A DNA stretch of 64,000 nt from Pseudomonas alkylphenolica. GTDB lineage: Bacteria; Pseudomonadota; Gammaproteobacteria; Pseudomonadales; Pseudomonadaceae. Of this stretch, positions 13,461 through 21,106 are shown one piece after another. The stretch spans positions 1,288,501-1,352,500 of the forward strand of contig NZ_CP009048.1 in NCBI RefSeq assembly GCF_000746525.1, given 5' to 3'. Numbering within the stretch: the stretch's first letter is position 1; each line of letters starts with the position of its first letter. The notes under the pieces are model-generated. The model searched no databases. It was given only the letters and a program-made list of their open reading frames with translations, and was not told where the DNA came from. The position numbers and the translations under genes were made by a program.

Positions 13461-14933
13461 TTAACCCTTGAACGCCTTCACGAGCGCCTCATGGACCACC
13501 TTAACGGGCAACCGCTGGGTTCTCGCATAGAGGTCATTGGTGATGTTCCCTGCGCTATGCCCAGTGACAGCCTGCATGATGGCGTTTGGAATCACAGCGG
13601 CCTTCATGAGCCCCGAAATGGAGTGTCTCAGTGAGTGGAATGACAAGTCACCACCAGCCTTCAGCCCCAGAGGTTCCCTGAGTGCATCATTGAGCGGCCT
13701 ATTGAAGTAGTGTTCCTTCTGCTTGAACAGCCGACCTCCATTTGCATCGACCCACTCAAGGAAGGCCTCAAGGGAGAACCCATAGGCCCCATCGACCAGC
13801 GGAACGAGCCTCACAGAGAAGTCGTTCTTCAGGGTCTTGCCGCCGTTCTCATCCTTGTTGATGTCGATGACGGTGATGCCATCCACCTGCCTCACGTCCT
13901 CCTGGGTGAGCTGGTAAAGCTCCCCAATGCGAAGCCCTGTGAGGACTCCCAACGATATTGCCCAGCGCTTCCAATCGTCCACAGGTAGGCCATTGGCATG
14001 GGCCATGACAGTTGCAATCTGGTCCCGCGAGAACGGCTTACGGGTGCTCTCAGCGCCTCGTTCAATCTTCAGGCGATTGGCAAGCGAATACGGGATATAG
14101 GCATTGTCCTTGGCCCAATCCATCACCGTCATGAGTTGGCCCAGCAGCTTGTTGCTCGTCAGCGGCTTTCGGCCTTCAATCACCTTCGCCTTGAGGGTTG
14201 TCATGTCCTCTCTTGTATGGGTCCTGATGTCCAAGTCCCCGAGGAGGGCCGAGAGGGTCCGGCAGTTGGACGTCACGGAATTGAAAGTGGAAGCGGTTAC
14301 GTTGCCTTTGCGTTCAGCCAAAAAGAGCCCTGAGAGGGCCTCGAAGGTCATGGGCTCTTGAGCAACCGCAGGCGGTAATACAGATAGGGACGGGAAAGGG
14401 GCTACAGGCGTGCCACAAGATAGCTCCCCAATGATGTCCGTGAGTCCCTGAGGGCGACCATCCAGACGATCCTGAGCTGCCTTGAGCACTCGTTGACCCG
14501 TACCTATGGCCCGTTGCTGGCTCACATTGAACTGACCAAGCGAGGCAGCCTCAGCGAGATGGTTGCTCATCTGGTCGTAGAGTTCCATGTAGAGGCCCCG
14601 TGAGTCCTCGCTATGGCCCTGTAGGGCGTCCTCAGCGATCTCCTTGAGGCGCTCCTTGAGGTCCTCCCACGAAGCCTCAGGCTGGTCGAGGTGAAAGACA
14701 GCCAGTGTCTTGAGGATGTCCTTGGAGAACTGCATAGCGGTTGGCCTATCGGTGGAACGGAGAGAGATGGTGAGACTACGGGCAGAGCAGCCCCGAGGGC
14801 GAACCCTGAGGTAGTAGATGCCTGAGCGTCTGTAGTGCCAGACAGAGAGCGCCTGAAAGGGTCGCTGGTGACAAGGCTGGTGACAGGGTGGTGACACTTG
14901 GCCTTGCTCTGGCATAGCTTGGATAGCGTTCAT
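13461..14933 (-). CDS. Tyrosine recombinase / phage integrase
   Basis: Protein of 490 residues. An N-terminal arm-binding-like part (WHYRRSGIYYLRVRP) is followed by a core-binding domain at about 195-290. The C-terminal catalytic domain has the first Arg in TGLRIGELYQL, HSLRHSISG for the His-x-x-Arg pair, VTGHSAG for the second His, and the nucleophile Tyr in NDLYARTQ. It should catalyse integration into the DUF6231 3' end. The first 30 codons overlap the right-hand TGGTGACA repeats, so integrase may control its own gene. The stop of DUF6231 lies 30 bases away. Confidence 0.93.
   Translation of the reverse strand: MNAIQAMPEQGQVSPPCHQPCHQRPFQALSVWHYRRSGIYYLRVRPRGCSARSLTISLRSTDRPTAMQFSKDILKTLAVFHLDQPEASWEDLKERLKEIAEDALQGHSEDSRGLYMELYDQMSNHLAEAASLGQFNVSQQRAIGTGQRVLKAAQDRLDGRPQGLTDIIGELSCGTPVAPFPSLSVLPPAVAQEPMTFEALSGLFLAERKGNVTASTFNSVTSNCRTLSALLGDLDIRTHTREDMTTLKAKVIEGRKPLTSNKLLGQLMTVMDWAKDNAYIPYSLANRLKIERGAESTRKPFSRDQIATVMAHANGLPVDDWKRWAISLGVLTGLRIGELYQLTQEDVRQVDGITVIDINKDENGGKTLKNDFSVRLVPLVDGAYGFSLEAFLEWVDANGGRLFKQKEHYFNRPLNDALREPLGLKAGGDLSFHSLRHSISGLMKAAVIPNAIMQAVTGHSAGNITNDLYARTQRLPVKVVHEALVKAFKG
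14866..14896 (+). repeat. Candidate integrase arm-type sites, right
   Basis: Three direct TGGTGACA copies at 14866, 14878 and 14889, spaced 12 and 11 bases, so on the same face of the helix. They lie about 70 bases inside the right att site and within the 5' end of the integrase gene. Confidence 0.6.
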
Positions 14934-14962
14934 GGTTACGTAAGCCCTTGATATTCATGGGT

Positions 14963-15457
14963 TTACCACCAGTACTTCCCAAACATTTCCGGGTTGGCCC
15001 AGAACTTGGCATTGAGCCAGTCCGGGACCTGCTTGTATTCACGTAGATCATAGGTGAACAGGCTCAGGACCTGATCATCGCGCTGAAATTTTTCGTTGGC
15101 TTGCAGGGCCAGGGCGAAGAAATCGGTGTCTTGCCAGCCGCAGGCGCTCAGGTCGGCCAGCACTGCCACGCGGCTGGCATTGAGGTTGCGGATGCCGCCG
15201 AGCAACTGCAGACCATCGCGCTTGGGCAGGTGCTCCAGGCAATCGACCAGCAAGGCTAGATCAAAGCGCTGAGCGGCCAAGTCCGTAGGTAAAGGTCCCG
15301 GCTTGGTCTGGGCAATCTCCACGTGCGGGTGTGCCTGGACAAAGACGTCCAAAGCCGGAAAACGCGTGCCGACCAGTAATAAACGTTGCGGTAGATGGTG
15401 TTCAAGCAGCGCCGCCAGGGCTTGCTGCGGGGTTCGTTGGGAAAATCCGTCAATCAT
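14963..15457 (-). CDS. DUF6231-type, methyltransferase-like protein; integration target
   Basis: Protein of 164 residues, conserved in Pseudomonas beside ychJ. RLLLVGTRFPALDVF and FDLALLVDCLEHLPKRDGLQLL recall the nucleotide-binding and post-motif regions of class I methyltransferases, but the glycine motif is poor, so enzymatic activity is uncertain. The name DUF6231 is from memory. The last 14 codons are supplied by the integrated element and differ slightly from the native end. It is likely still functional. The gene now lacks its natural coupling to ychJ. Confidence 0.8.
   Translation of the reverse strand: MIDGFSQRTPQQALAALLEHHLPQRLLLVGTRFPALDVFVQAHPHVEIAQTKPGPLPTDLAAQRFDLALLVDCLEHLPKRDGLQLLGGIRNLNASRVAVLADLSACGWQDTDFFALALQANEKFQRDDQVLSLFTYDLREYKQVPDWLNAKFWANPEMFGKYWW
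14965..15006 (-). repeat. Right attachment site (element-borne DUF6231 3' end)
   Basis: Second 42-base copy, encoding KFWANPEMFGKYWW and TAA. It differs from the native copy at five positions, of which two are silent. The element therefore brought its own version of the gene end, which keeps the host reading frame whole after integration. Confidence 0.85.
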
Positions 15458-15617
15458 CGGGAATCCTCGGTCAGATGCGTCAAGACTAACGATCTCGGGC
15501 CGTCAGGCATAGAGGCTGACAGCCGCATCATGGCTTATTGCTGGCGGAGTCGGTTTGTGCGGTCTTTACTCCCATAGCATCGGTTTTAAACCGATTCCCC
15601 CAAGGAGACGCAACAAA

Positions 15618-16304
15618 ATGAGCATAGTACGCACAGCATTACCTCTGGTTCTGCTAACCAGCGTCTTAACTGGTTGCGCAGGTTTGCAAAAAACTGACTG
15701 GCCGATATGTGCTGCCGTCGGGGGTGTAGGCGGCGCGGGATTGGGCGCTATAGAAAGTTCAAGCTGGGCTGGCTGGGGTGCATTGCTTGGCGCTGGCTTG
15801 GCGGCAGGCTATTGCTGGGCCCACGGCGATGGTGATGAAGATGGTGACGGCGTACCGGACAGCCGTGACAAGTGCCCGGGTACCCCGCGTGGCGTTCAGG
15901 TCGATGCCAATGGCTGCCCACCAGCGCCTGTGGTCGAAGAAGCGGTCGTGGTCAAGGAAGAGGTCATCGTCATTCGCGACGTTCACTTCGAGTTCGATTC
16001 TGCCCGGTTGACGCCAGCCGACAAGGAACGCCTGAATACCATTGCGACCCGCCTGAAAAACGAGGCGCCGACGGCCAGACTGAGTGTCACCGGTCACACC
16101 GACAGCGTCGGTCGCGATGCCTATAATCAGAAACTCTCGGAGCAACGTGCCCAATCGGTCACCGACTACCTGGTCAGCAGCGGAGTGCCGCAAGCCAGCT
16201 TTGTTTCGGTGCAGGGTGCAGGCGAGTCGCGGCCGGAAGCCGACAATGCGACCGCTGAAGGGCGGGCCATGAACCGCCGTGTGGAGATTCGTATCCAGCG
16301 CTGA
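15618..16304 (+). CDS. OmpA-family lipoprotein with calcium-repeat linker
   Basis: Protein of 228 residues. The signal peptide ends in a lipobox LTGCAG, so Cys is lipidated. A glycine-rich hydrophobic patch follows (about 30-65). Then comes a thrombospondin-type-3-like Asp-rich linker (DGDEDGDGVPDSRDKCPG) and a C-terminal OmpA peptidoglycan-binding domain (about 115-225, FEFDSARLTPADKERL, TGHTDSVGRDAYNQKLSEQR, NRRVEI). It should anchor the outer membrane to peptidoglycan. The start was chosen by lipobox and AAGGAGA site. The next gene is a paralogue with the same build. Confidence 0.92.
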   Translation: MSIVRTALPLVLLTSVLTGCAGLQKTDWPICAAVGGVGGAGLGAIESSSWAGWGALLGAGLAAGYCWAHGDGDEDGDGVPDSRDKCPGTPRGVQVDANGCPPAPVVEEAVVVKEEVIVIRDVHFEFDSARLTPADKERLNTIATRLKNEAPTARLSVTGHTDSVGRDAYNQKLSEQRAQSVTDYLVSSGVPQASFVSVQGAGESRPEADNATAEGRAMNRRVEIRIQR

Positions 16305-16310
16305 AGCGCA

Positions 16311-16345
16311 ACTGGCCTGCGGCTTGAGAAGTGCCGCAGGCCAGT
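16311..16345 (+). terminator. 13-bp stem hairpin after first OmpA lipoprotein gene
   Basis: ACTGGCCTGCGGC pairs perfectly with GCCGCAGGCCAGT across a 9-base loop. Only a short CTTTA follows, so termination may be weak or the stem may stabilise the message. Confidence 0.55.
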
Positions 16346-16351
16346 CTTTAC

Positions 16352-16385
16352 TCCTGTGTGACCGGTAGACGCCGGTGACACAGGA
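16352..16385 (+). promoter_or_regulatory. Hairpin covering the ribosome site of the second OmpA lipoprotein
   Basis: TCCTGTGTGACCGG pairs with CCGGTGACACAGGA with one mismatch around a 6-base loop. The AGGAG ribosome site of the next gene begins inside the right arm, so folding would hide it. Confidence 0.5.
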
Positions 16386-16394
16386 GCAATTCCC

Positions 16395-17105
16395 ATGAGT
16401 GTTTTCTCCAAGGCCGCAGTACCGGTGCTGGTGACTGCAAGCCTGATCTCCGGCTGCGCCACCCACAGCGATGGCAGCGCCCCACTCAATCAAAGGACCT
16501 GGCCAGTCTGCAGCCTGCTTGGCGGTTTGTTAGGTGGCGGGCTGGGGGCTATCGAAAGTTCTGCCTGGGCAGCCGGTGGCGGTGTTGCCGGGGCCATTGC
16601 CGGCGGCCTGATCTGCTATGCCCAGGACGGTGACGAGGACGAAGATGGTGTATTCGACCGCCGCGATCGTTGCCCTGATACGCCGGCCAACACGCCGGTC
16701 AGCCACACAGGTTGCCCACTCCCGCAATATCCGGTCGCCGACAAGGCAGCGCCCGAGCCTGAAATCATCACCCTCAATGACCAGGGCTCGGTGATGTTTG
16801 CCTACGATTCCGCCGAACTGACCAGTAGCGCCCATAGCCAGTTGCAGGGGTTGATGAGCAAGCTCAATGCGCCCGGTGTGACCAGCGTCAAGGTGATCGG
16901 TCATACCGATAGCCAAGGTTCGGATGCCTATAACCAGACGCTTTCCGAGCGGCGCGCCAGCAGCGTCGCCGAGTACCTGATCAGCCAGGGCCTGGCACCC
17001 TCGAAAGTGACCAGCCAGGGCCGCGGTGAAAGTGAACCGATTGCCGACAATGAGACTGACGCCGGGCGCGCGCAGAACCGCAGGGTAGAACTGCACCTCA
17101 ATTGA
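16395..17105 (+). CDS. OmpA-family lipoprotein, paralogue
   Basis: Protein of 236 residues. Lipobox ISGCAT follows a short signal peptide. Glycine-rich region (LLGGGLGAIESSAWAAGGG), Asp-rich linker (DGDEDEDGVFDRRDRCPDTP), and C-terminal OmpA domain (FAYDSAELTSSAHSQL, IGHTDSQGSDAYNQTLSERR, NRRVEL) follow the same order as in the gene before it, so the pair arose by duplication. Likely peptidoglycan-bound outer-membrane lipoprotein. Translation may be limited by the upstream hairpin. Confidence 0.92.
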   Translation: MSVFSKAAVPVLVTASLISGCATHSDGSAPLNQRTWPVCSLLGGLLGGGLGAIESSAWAAGGGVAGAIAGGLICYAQDGDEDEDGVFDRRDRCPDTPANTPVSHTGCPLPQYPVADKAAPEPEIITLNDQGSVMFAYDSAELTSSAHSQLQGLMSKLNAPGVTSVKVIGHTDSQGSDAYNQTLSERRASSVAEYLISQGLAPSKVTSQGRGESEPIADNETDAGRAQNRRVELHLN

Positions 17106-17146
17106 ACCTGCCTCTGGTGCGCGGCAGTGCCAGCCGTTACTGTTGC

Positions 17147-17175
17147 AGGCGATGCCAGGGCTTCTGGCATCGCCT
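17147..17175. repeat. Perfect 12-bp stem hairpin
   Basis: AGGCGATGCCAG, loop GGCTT, CTGGCATCGCCT. It is followed by A-rich, not T-rich, sequence on the plus strand, so it is not a standard terminator for the preceding gene. Confidence 0.5.
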
Positions 17176-17200
17176 AAAAAAATAACAGCAGGGGGCGCGT

Positions 17201-17476
17201 ATGAAGGGCTTACTGGGGCTGGGCAAAGCCCTGACGGTAGTGTTCTGGTGGGTGGTGCTGGTGAATCTGCTGATTCCCCAGGAATTCCCCTTCAATCGAT
17301 TGATCGCTCTGGCCGGCGCTGCATTGTTCGGGCTGCACCTGCTGGAAGTGCTGTTTTTCAATGGCCGCCTGCGTGGGCGCAGCCATCGCTGGTTTGACCG
17401 CTTGCAAATCCTGCTGGTCGGTATCTTTCATGTCCTTTCGATTCCCGCGCCCCGTCAGGAGACTAAACATGCGTAA
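17201..17476 (+). CDS. DUF1145 family inner-membrane protein
   Basis: Protein of 91 residues with three hydrophobic segments: about 9-26 (KALTVVFWWVVLVNLLIP), 33-53 (LIALAGAALFGLHLLEVLFF) and 66-82 (LQILLVGIFHVLSI). Length and pattern fit DUF1145. Role unknown. The next gene starts inside its last codons, so the two are translationally coupled. Confidence 0.8.
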   Translation: MKGLLGLGKALTVVFWWVVLVNLLIPQEFPFNRLIALAGAALFGLHLLEVLFFNGRLRGRSHRWFDRLQILLVGIFHVLSIPAPRQETKHA

Positions 17477-18227
17477 GTTGGTCTTGCTGGCTGCATTGTT
17501 CAGCCCCCTGGTGCTGGCGGAGTCGATCAGTGTCGCGCCGCACTCGATGCTGCGTTTGCCGAATAAATCCAGTGTCGTGCACCTGCAGCGTCTGCACGTG
17601 GCCGATGCCGCAACGCTGCTGTTGCCGGCCAGTCTGGTCGAACTGAAAGTGGACGAGCTGCAGCTGGGGCAGGAGGCACGCATTGCCATTGCCCCGGCCG
17701 AGAGCACATTACGCGTTGAAGTGGCGCGGGCACAGCTGGGCGAGGGCAGCCAGATCGCTGCGCGTGGCGCTCCGGGTACTTATGAGCGGGCGGCGCTGGC
17801 CGGGCGCAACCTTGAACTGCAATTGCGTGCCGTGCAGGCGCCGTTGCTGGCGATTGATGCCCGCGGAGGTGCTGGGGCGCCGGGATACGTCGGGCTTGAC
17901 GGGGCCAATGGCAAGGCTGGTGGATGCACATGGGGCCAGGCAAGCCGTGGTGCCAATGGTGATAACGGTGGCGATGGCCATGATGGCGCGGCGGGCGGTC
18001 GGGTACGACTGGCGCTGCCGGCGGACTTTCCCGCAGAACGGATCAAGGTCCAGCTCGACGGCGGGGCGCCAGGCGTAGCGGGTGCTGCGGGCAAGCCGGG
18101 AGCAGGGGGCGCGAGCAAGGGTTGCCTGGTCTACCGGACGGCTGCGGGCGCACCCGGTAAGCCAGGCGTTGCCGGTCAGCCAGGATTGGCGGGCAATGCC
18201 GGCGAGCTGATCCTGCAGCGCTTGTAG
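17469..18227 (+). CDS. Exported glycine-rich, collagen-like protein
   Basis: Protein of 252 residues. The N-terminal signal peptide (MRKLVLLAALFSPLVLAES) predicts export. The middle looks like a beta-helix-like domain. From about residue 130 it has collagen-like Gly-x-y runs (GGAGAPGYVGLDGANGKAGG, GANGDNGGDGHDGAAGG, GAPGKPGVAGQPGLAGNAGE), with two Cys residues that could pair. It ends with ELILQRL. Its start overlaps the DUF1145 stop by eight bases. Likely periplasmic or surface; function unknown. Confidence 0.75.
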   Translation: MRKLVLLAALFSPLVLAESISVAPHSMLRLPNKSSVVHLQRLHVADAATLLLPASLVELKVDELQLGQEARIAIAPAESTLRVEVARAQLGEGSQIAARGAPGTYERAALAGRNLELQLRAVQAPLLAIDARGGAGAPGYVGLDGANGKAGGCTWGQASRGANGDNGGDGHDGAAGGRVRLALPADFPAERIKVQLDGGAPGVAGAAGKPGAGGASKGCLVYRTAAGAPGKPGVAGQPGLAGNAGELILQRL

Positions 18228-18239
18228 GTGTAATTGTCG

Positions 18240-18307
18240 GTGGGAGCGGGCTTGCCCCGCGATTGCGCTCTGTCAGCCACACGCATCGCGGGTCAAGCCC
18301 GCTCCCA
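18240..18307. repeat. REP palindrome pair 1
   Basis: Two inverted copies of the Pseudomonas REP unit GTGGGAGCGGGCTTGCCCCG/ATCGCGGGTCAAGCCCGCTC between convergent genes. Confidence 0.9.
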
Positions 18308-18318
18308 CTGGTTGTGCG

Positions 18319-18783
18319 TTACACCAGCAGGCGCGTAGTTGCCACTAGCACCACGGCAATCCCGAGCAACAGGTTGATCCCCACCAAGCGACGAATCTTG
18401 CCCAGCACCACCGCGCCCGTCGGCCAGTCTTGCGCCTGCACCGCTTTGCGCAACTCCGGCAGCAGCAACGACTGGACACGAATGAACAGCGCGATCATCG
18501 CAATAGCGCCGCCAATCATCACCTGTACATAGCGCGGTGCCGCGTCCAGGCCGGCAAAACGCAGGTGCAGCATGCCTATGCCGCTGATCGCCAGGACCGC
18601 GATGGCTACCCAGACCCACACGAAAAAACGCTGAAACACTTCTATCCAGAGGCGCAGACGCTCAGGCCCTTGAAGGGCTGCAACCGCCGCAGGCCGCAGG
18701 ATCAGCCAGGCGAAGAACATCCCGCCGACCCATACCAGGGCGGCCAGGACGTGCAGGCTATAAGGAAGGGTAAAGGCGCTCAT
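18319..18783 (-). CDS. CopD-like inner-membrane protein
   Basis: Protein of 154 residues with four hydrophobic segments, starting FTLPYSLHVLAALVWVGGMF, which is characteristic of the CopD domain (copper resistance D, usually with conserved His and Trp). It ends with LVGINLLLGIAVVLVATTR. Role in copper handling is known for true CopD; here it is a stand-alone domain and may serve another purpose. Divergent from dinG, with about 100 bases shared as promoter region. The GGAG site supports the start. Confidence 0.8.
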   Translation of the reverse strand: MSAFTLPYSLHVLAALVWVGGMFFAWLILRPAAVAALQGPERLRLWIEVFQRFFVWVWVAIAVLAISGIGMLHLRFAGLDAAPRYVQVMIGGAIAMIALFIRVQSLLLPELRKAVQAQDWPTGAVVLGKIRRLVGINLLLGIAVVLVATTRLLV

Positions 18784-18843
18784 CGGGATCTCCATTCGGC
18801 GCAAAGGGCAATAGCGGGGTATGATAGCGACCCAATCGAAACA

Positions 18844-18859
18844 CTGAAAATTTATCCAG
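18844..18859. promoter_or_regulatory. LexA-like box in front of dinG
   Basis: CTGAAAATTTATCCAG fits CTG-N10-CAG with an AT-rich centre, 22 bases before the dinG start. dinG is an SOS gene in E. coli, which makes the match plausible. The outer halves deviate from CTGT/ACAG. Confidence 0.4.
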
Positions 18860-18880
18860 CCCTTCGGGCGCCCCGACACC

Positions 18881-21025
18881 ATGATCAGCAACGAACTCAA
18901 AACCACGATTCAGGGCGCCTATTCGCGTTTTCTCGAAGCCAAGAGCCTCAAGCCTCGCTACGGCCAGCGTCTGATGATCGCCGAAGTGGCCAAGGTGCTT
19001 GGCGATATCGCCTGTGACGATGAAGGTCGGCGCGCCGGCGATCCCGCCGTGGTGGCGGTCGAGGCCGGTACCGGTACCGGCAAGACGGTTGCCTATAGCC
19101 TGGCCTCGATTCCCGCTGCCAAGGCCGCCGGCAAGCGTCTGGTGATCGCCACCGCGACGGTAGCCCTGCAGGAGCAGATCGTCTTCAAAGACCTGCCCGA
19201 CCTGATGCGCAACAGCGGCCTGAACTTCACCTTCGCCCTGGCCAAGGGGCGTGGTCGCTATCTGTGCCTGTCCAAGCTCGACCTGTTGCTGCAGGAGGGC
19301 CATGCACAATCGGCCACTGCGCAGCTGTTCGAGGAAGAGGGCTTCAAGATCGAGGTCGACGAAGCCAGCCAGAAGCTGTTCACCAGCATGATCGAGAAGC
19401 TTGCCGGCAACCGCTGGGACGGCGACCGTGACAGCTGGCCGCAAGCCCTGGAAGACCAGGACTGGGCACGCCTGACCACCGACCACAGCCAATGCACCGG
19501 CCGCCATTGCCCGAACTTTGGCCAGTGCACCTTCTACAAGGCCCGTGAGGGCATGGGTAAGGTCGATGTCATCGTCACCAACCACGACATGGTCCTGGCC
19601 GACCTGGCCCTGGGCGGTGGCGCGGTGTTGCCTGATCCGCGCGACACCATCTATGTGTTCGACGAAGGCCATCACCTGCCGGACAAGGCCATTGGCCATT
19701 TCGCCCACTACACCCGTCTGCGTTCCACCGCCGACTGGCTCGAGCAAACCGCCAAGAACCTGACGAAGCTGCTGGCCCAGCACCCTTTGCCGGGCGACCT
19801 GGGCAAGCTGATCGAGCAGGTGCCGGAACTGGCGCGGGAGATCAAGGCCCAGCAACAGTTCATGTTCAGCGCCTGTGAGCAGGTGGCCGATTTCCGTCCC
19901 GGCGAAGATATGGAGGGCCGCGAGCGGCCGCGTCACCGCTTCGAGGGCGGTGTGGTGCCCGAGCACATGCGCGAGATGGGGATCGAGCTGAAGAAGGGCT
20001 TCTCACGCCTGACCGATCTGTTCACCCGTCTGACCGAATTGCTTAAAGAAGGTATGGATGCCGAGGTCAATATCGGTATTGCCAGCCATCAGGCCGAAGA
20101 GTGGTACCCGTTGTTCGGCAGCCTGTTGATGCGTGCCCAGGGCAACTGGGAGTTGTGGACCGCCTTCACCGCAGAAGACCCGGAAGACAGCCCGCCCATG
20201 GCCCGCTGGTTGACCCTGGCCGAGAGCGGGGCGCTGTTCGACATCGAGGTCAATGCCAGCCCGATCCTCGCGGCTGAAATGCTGCGGCGCAATCTGTGGA
20301 ACGTTGCCCATGGTGCGCTGGTTACCTCGGCAACCCTGACCGCACTGGGCAAGTTCGATCGCTTCCGCATGCGCGCCGGTCTGCCCAAGGATGCGGTCAC
20401 CAGCGTTGTGCCCAGCCCTTTCCATCATGTCGATGCCGGTGTGTTGCGGGTGCCGGACTTGCGTGCCGACCCTCGGGACGCGGCGGCACACACCGCGGCG
20501 ATCATTCGTGATCTGCCGGAGCTGGTTGAAGGTTCGCGTGGTTCGCTGGTGCTGTTCTCTTCGCGCAAGCAGATGCAGGACGTGTTCGATGGCCTGGATC
20601 GCGACTGGCGCAAGCAGGTGTTCATCCAGGGCAACCTGTCCAAGCAGGAAACCCTGAACAAACACAAGGCGCGTGTCGATGGCGGCGATTCCAGCGTCCT
20701 GTTCGGCCTGGCAAGCTTTGCCGAAGGCGTCGACTTGCCGGGCGCCTACTGTGAGCACGTGGTTATTGCCAAGATCCCCTTCGCGGTACCGGATGATCCG
20801 GTCGAGGCGGCCCTGGCCGAGTGGATCGAAGCGCGTGGCGGCAACCCGTTCATGGAAATCGCCGTACCAGACGCTTCGCTGCGCCTGATCCAGGCCTGCG
20901 GCCGCCTGCTGCGTACCGAAGAGGACCGCGGCACTATCACCCTGCTGGACCGACGTGTGGTCACCCAGCGCTACGGTAAGGCTATTCTCAATGCCTTGCC
21001 GCCGTTTCGACGGGAAATTTCCTGA
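18881..21025 (+). CDS. dinG: ATP-dependent DNA helicase DinG
   Basis: Protein of 714 residues, XPD-like superfamily 2 helicase. Walker A is VEAGTGTGKTVAYSL (about 62-76). The iron-sulfur cysteines lie in GRYLCLSKLD, QCTGRHCPNF and GQCTFYKAR. The Walker B box is VFDEGHHLPD. Motif VI is LIQACGRLLRTEEDRGTI. It unwinds DNA 5' to 3' and resolves R-loops and D-loops. Length fits E. coli DinG (716). A possible LexA site precedes it. Confidence 0.95.
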   Translation: MISNELKTTIQGAYSRFLEAKSLKPRYGQRLMIAEVAKVLGDIACDDEGRRAGDPAVVAVEAGTGTGKTVAYSLASIPAAKAAGKRLVIATATVALQEQIVFKDLPDLMRNSGLNFTFALAKGRGRYLCLSKLDLLLQEGHAQSATAQLFEEEGFKIEVDEASQKLFTSMIEKLAGNRWDGDRDSWPQALEDQDWARLTTDHSQCTGRHCPNFGQCTFYKAREGMGKVDVIVTNHDMVLADLALGGGAVLPDPRDTIYVFDEGHHLPDKAIGHFAHYTRLRSTADWLEQTAKNLTKLLAQHPLPGDLGKLIEQVPELAREIKAQQQFMFSACEQVADFRPGEDMEGRERPRHRFEGGVVPEHMREMGIELKKGFSRLTDLFTRLTELLKEGMDAEVNIGIASHQAEEWYPLFGSLLMRAQGNWELWTAFTAEDPEDSPPMARWLTLAESGALFDIEVNASPILAAEMLRRNLWNVAHGALVTSATLTALGKFDRFRMRAGLPKDAVTSVVPSPFHHVDAGVLRVPDLRADPRDAAAHTAAIIRDLPELVEGSRGSLVLFSSRKQMQDVFDGLDRDWRKQVFIQGNLSKQETLNKHKARVDGGDSSVLFGLASFAEGVDLPGAYCEHVVIAKIPFAVPDDPVEAALAEWIEARGGNPFMEIAVPDASLRLIQACGRLLRTEEDRGTITLLDRRVVTQRYGKAILNALPPFRREIS

Positions 21026-21106
21026 CCCCCGGGGATCATTGCTCCGGGGCGTTGTCTATGTCTCAGTTCAAGGCCCGCAAGGGCCCTCAAGGAGAGCTCC
21101 AGCCCT

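Larger units (their letters stand above)
8715..15006. mobile_element. Small integrated element with T7-type promoters and tyrosine integrase
   Basis: The ends are two imperfect 42-base direct repeats (37 of 42 identical) of the 3' end of the DUF6231 gene. A tyrosine integrase gene is at the right end. The interior has a KilA-N gene, tiny phage-like genes, two T3/gh-1-like phage promoters and an AT-rich tract. A nucleotidyltransferase-DUF262 pair lies near the left end. There are no capsid, terminase, polymerase or lysis genes. It is either a shrunken T7-like prophage or a satellite that depends on a T7-like helper; the sequence alone does not decide. Confidence 0.8.

Noticed and set aside
8715..15006. 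tRNA gene as integration target
   Set aside because: No tRNA-like sequence at either end; the att repeats are the coding end of a protein gene.
17147..17175. Hairpin as a terminator for the second OmpA lipoprotein gene
   Set aside because: Strong stem but followed by A rather than T on the transcribed side; left as an unexplained hairpin.
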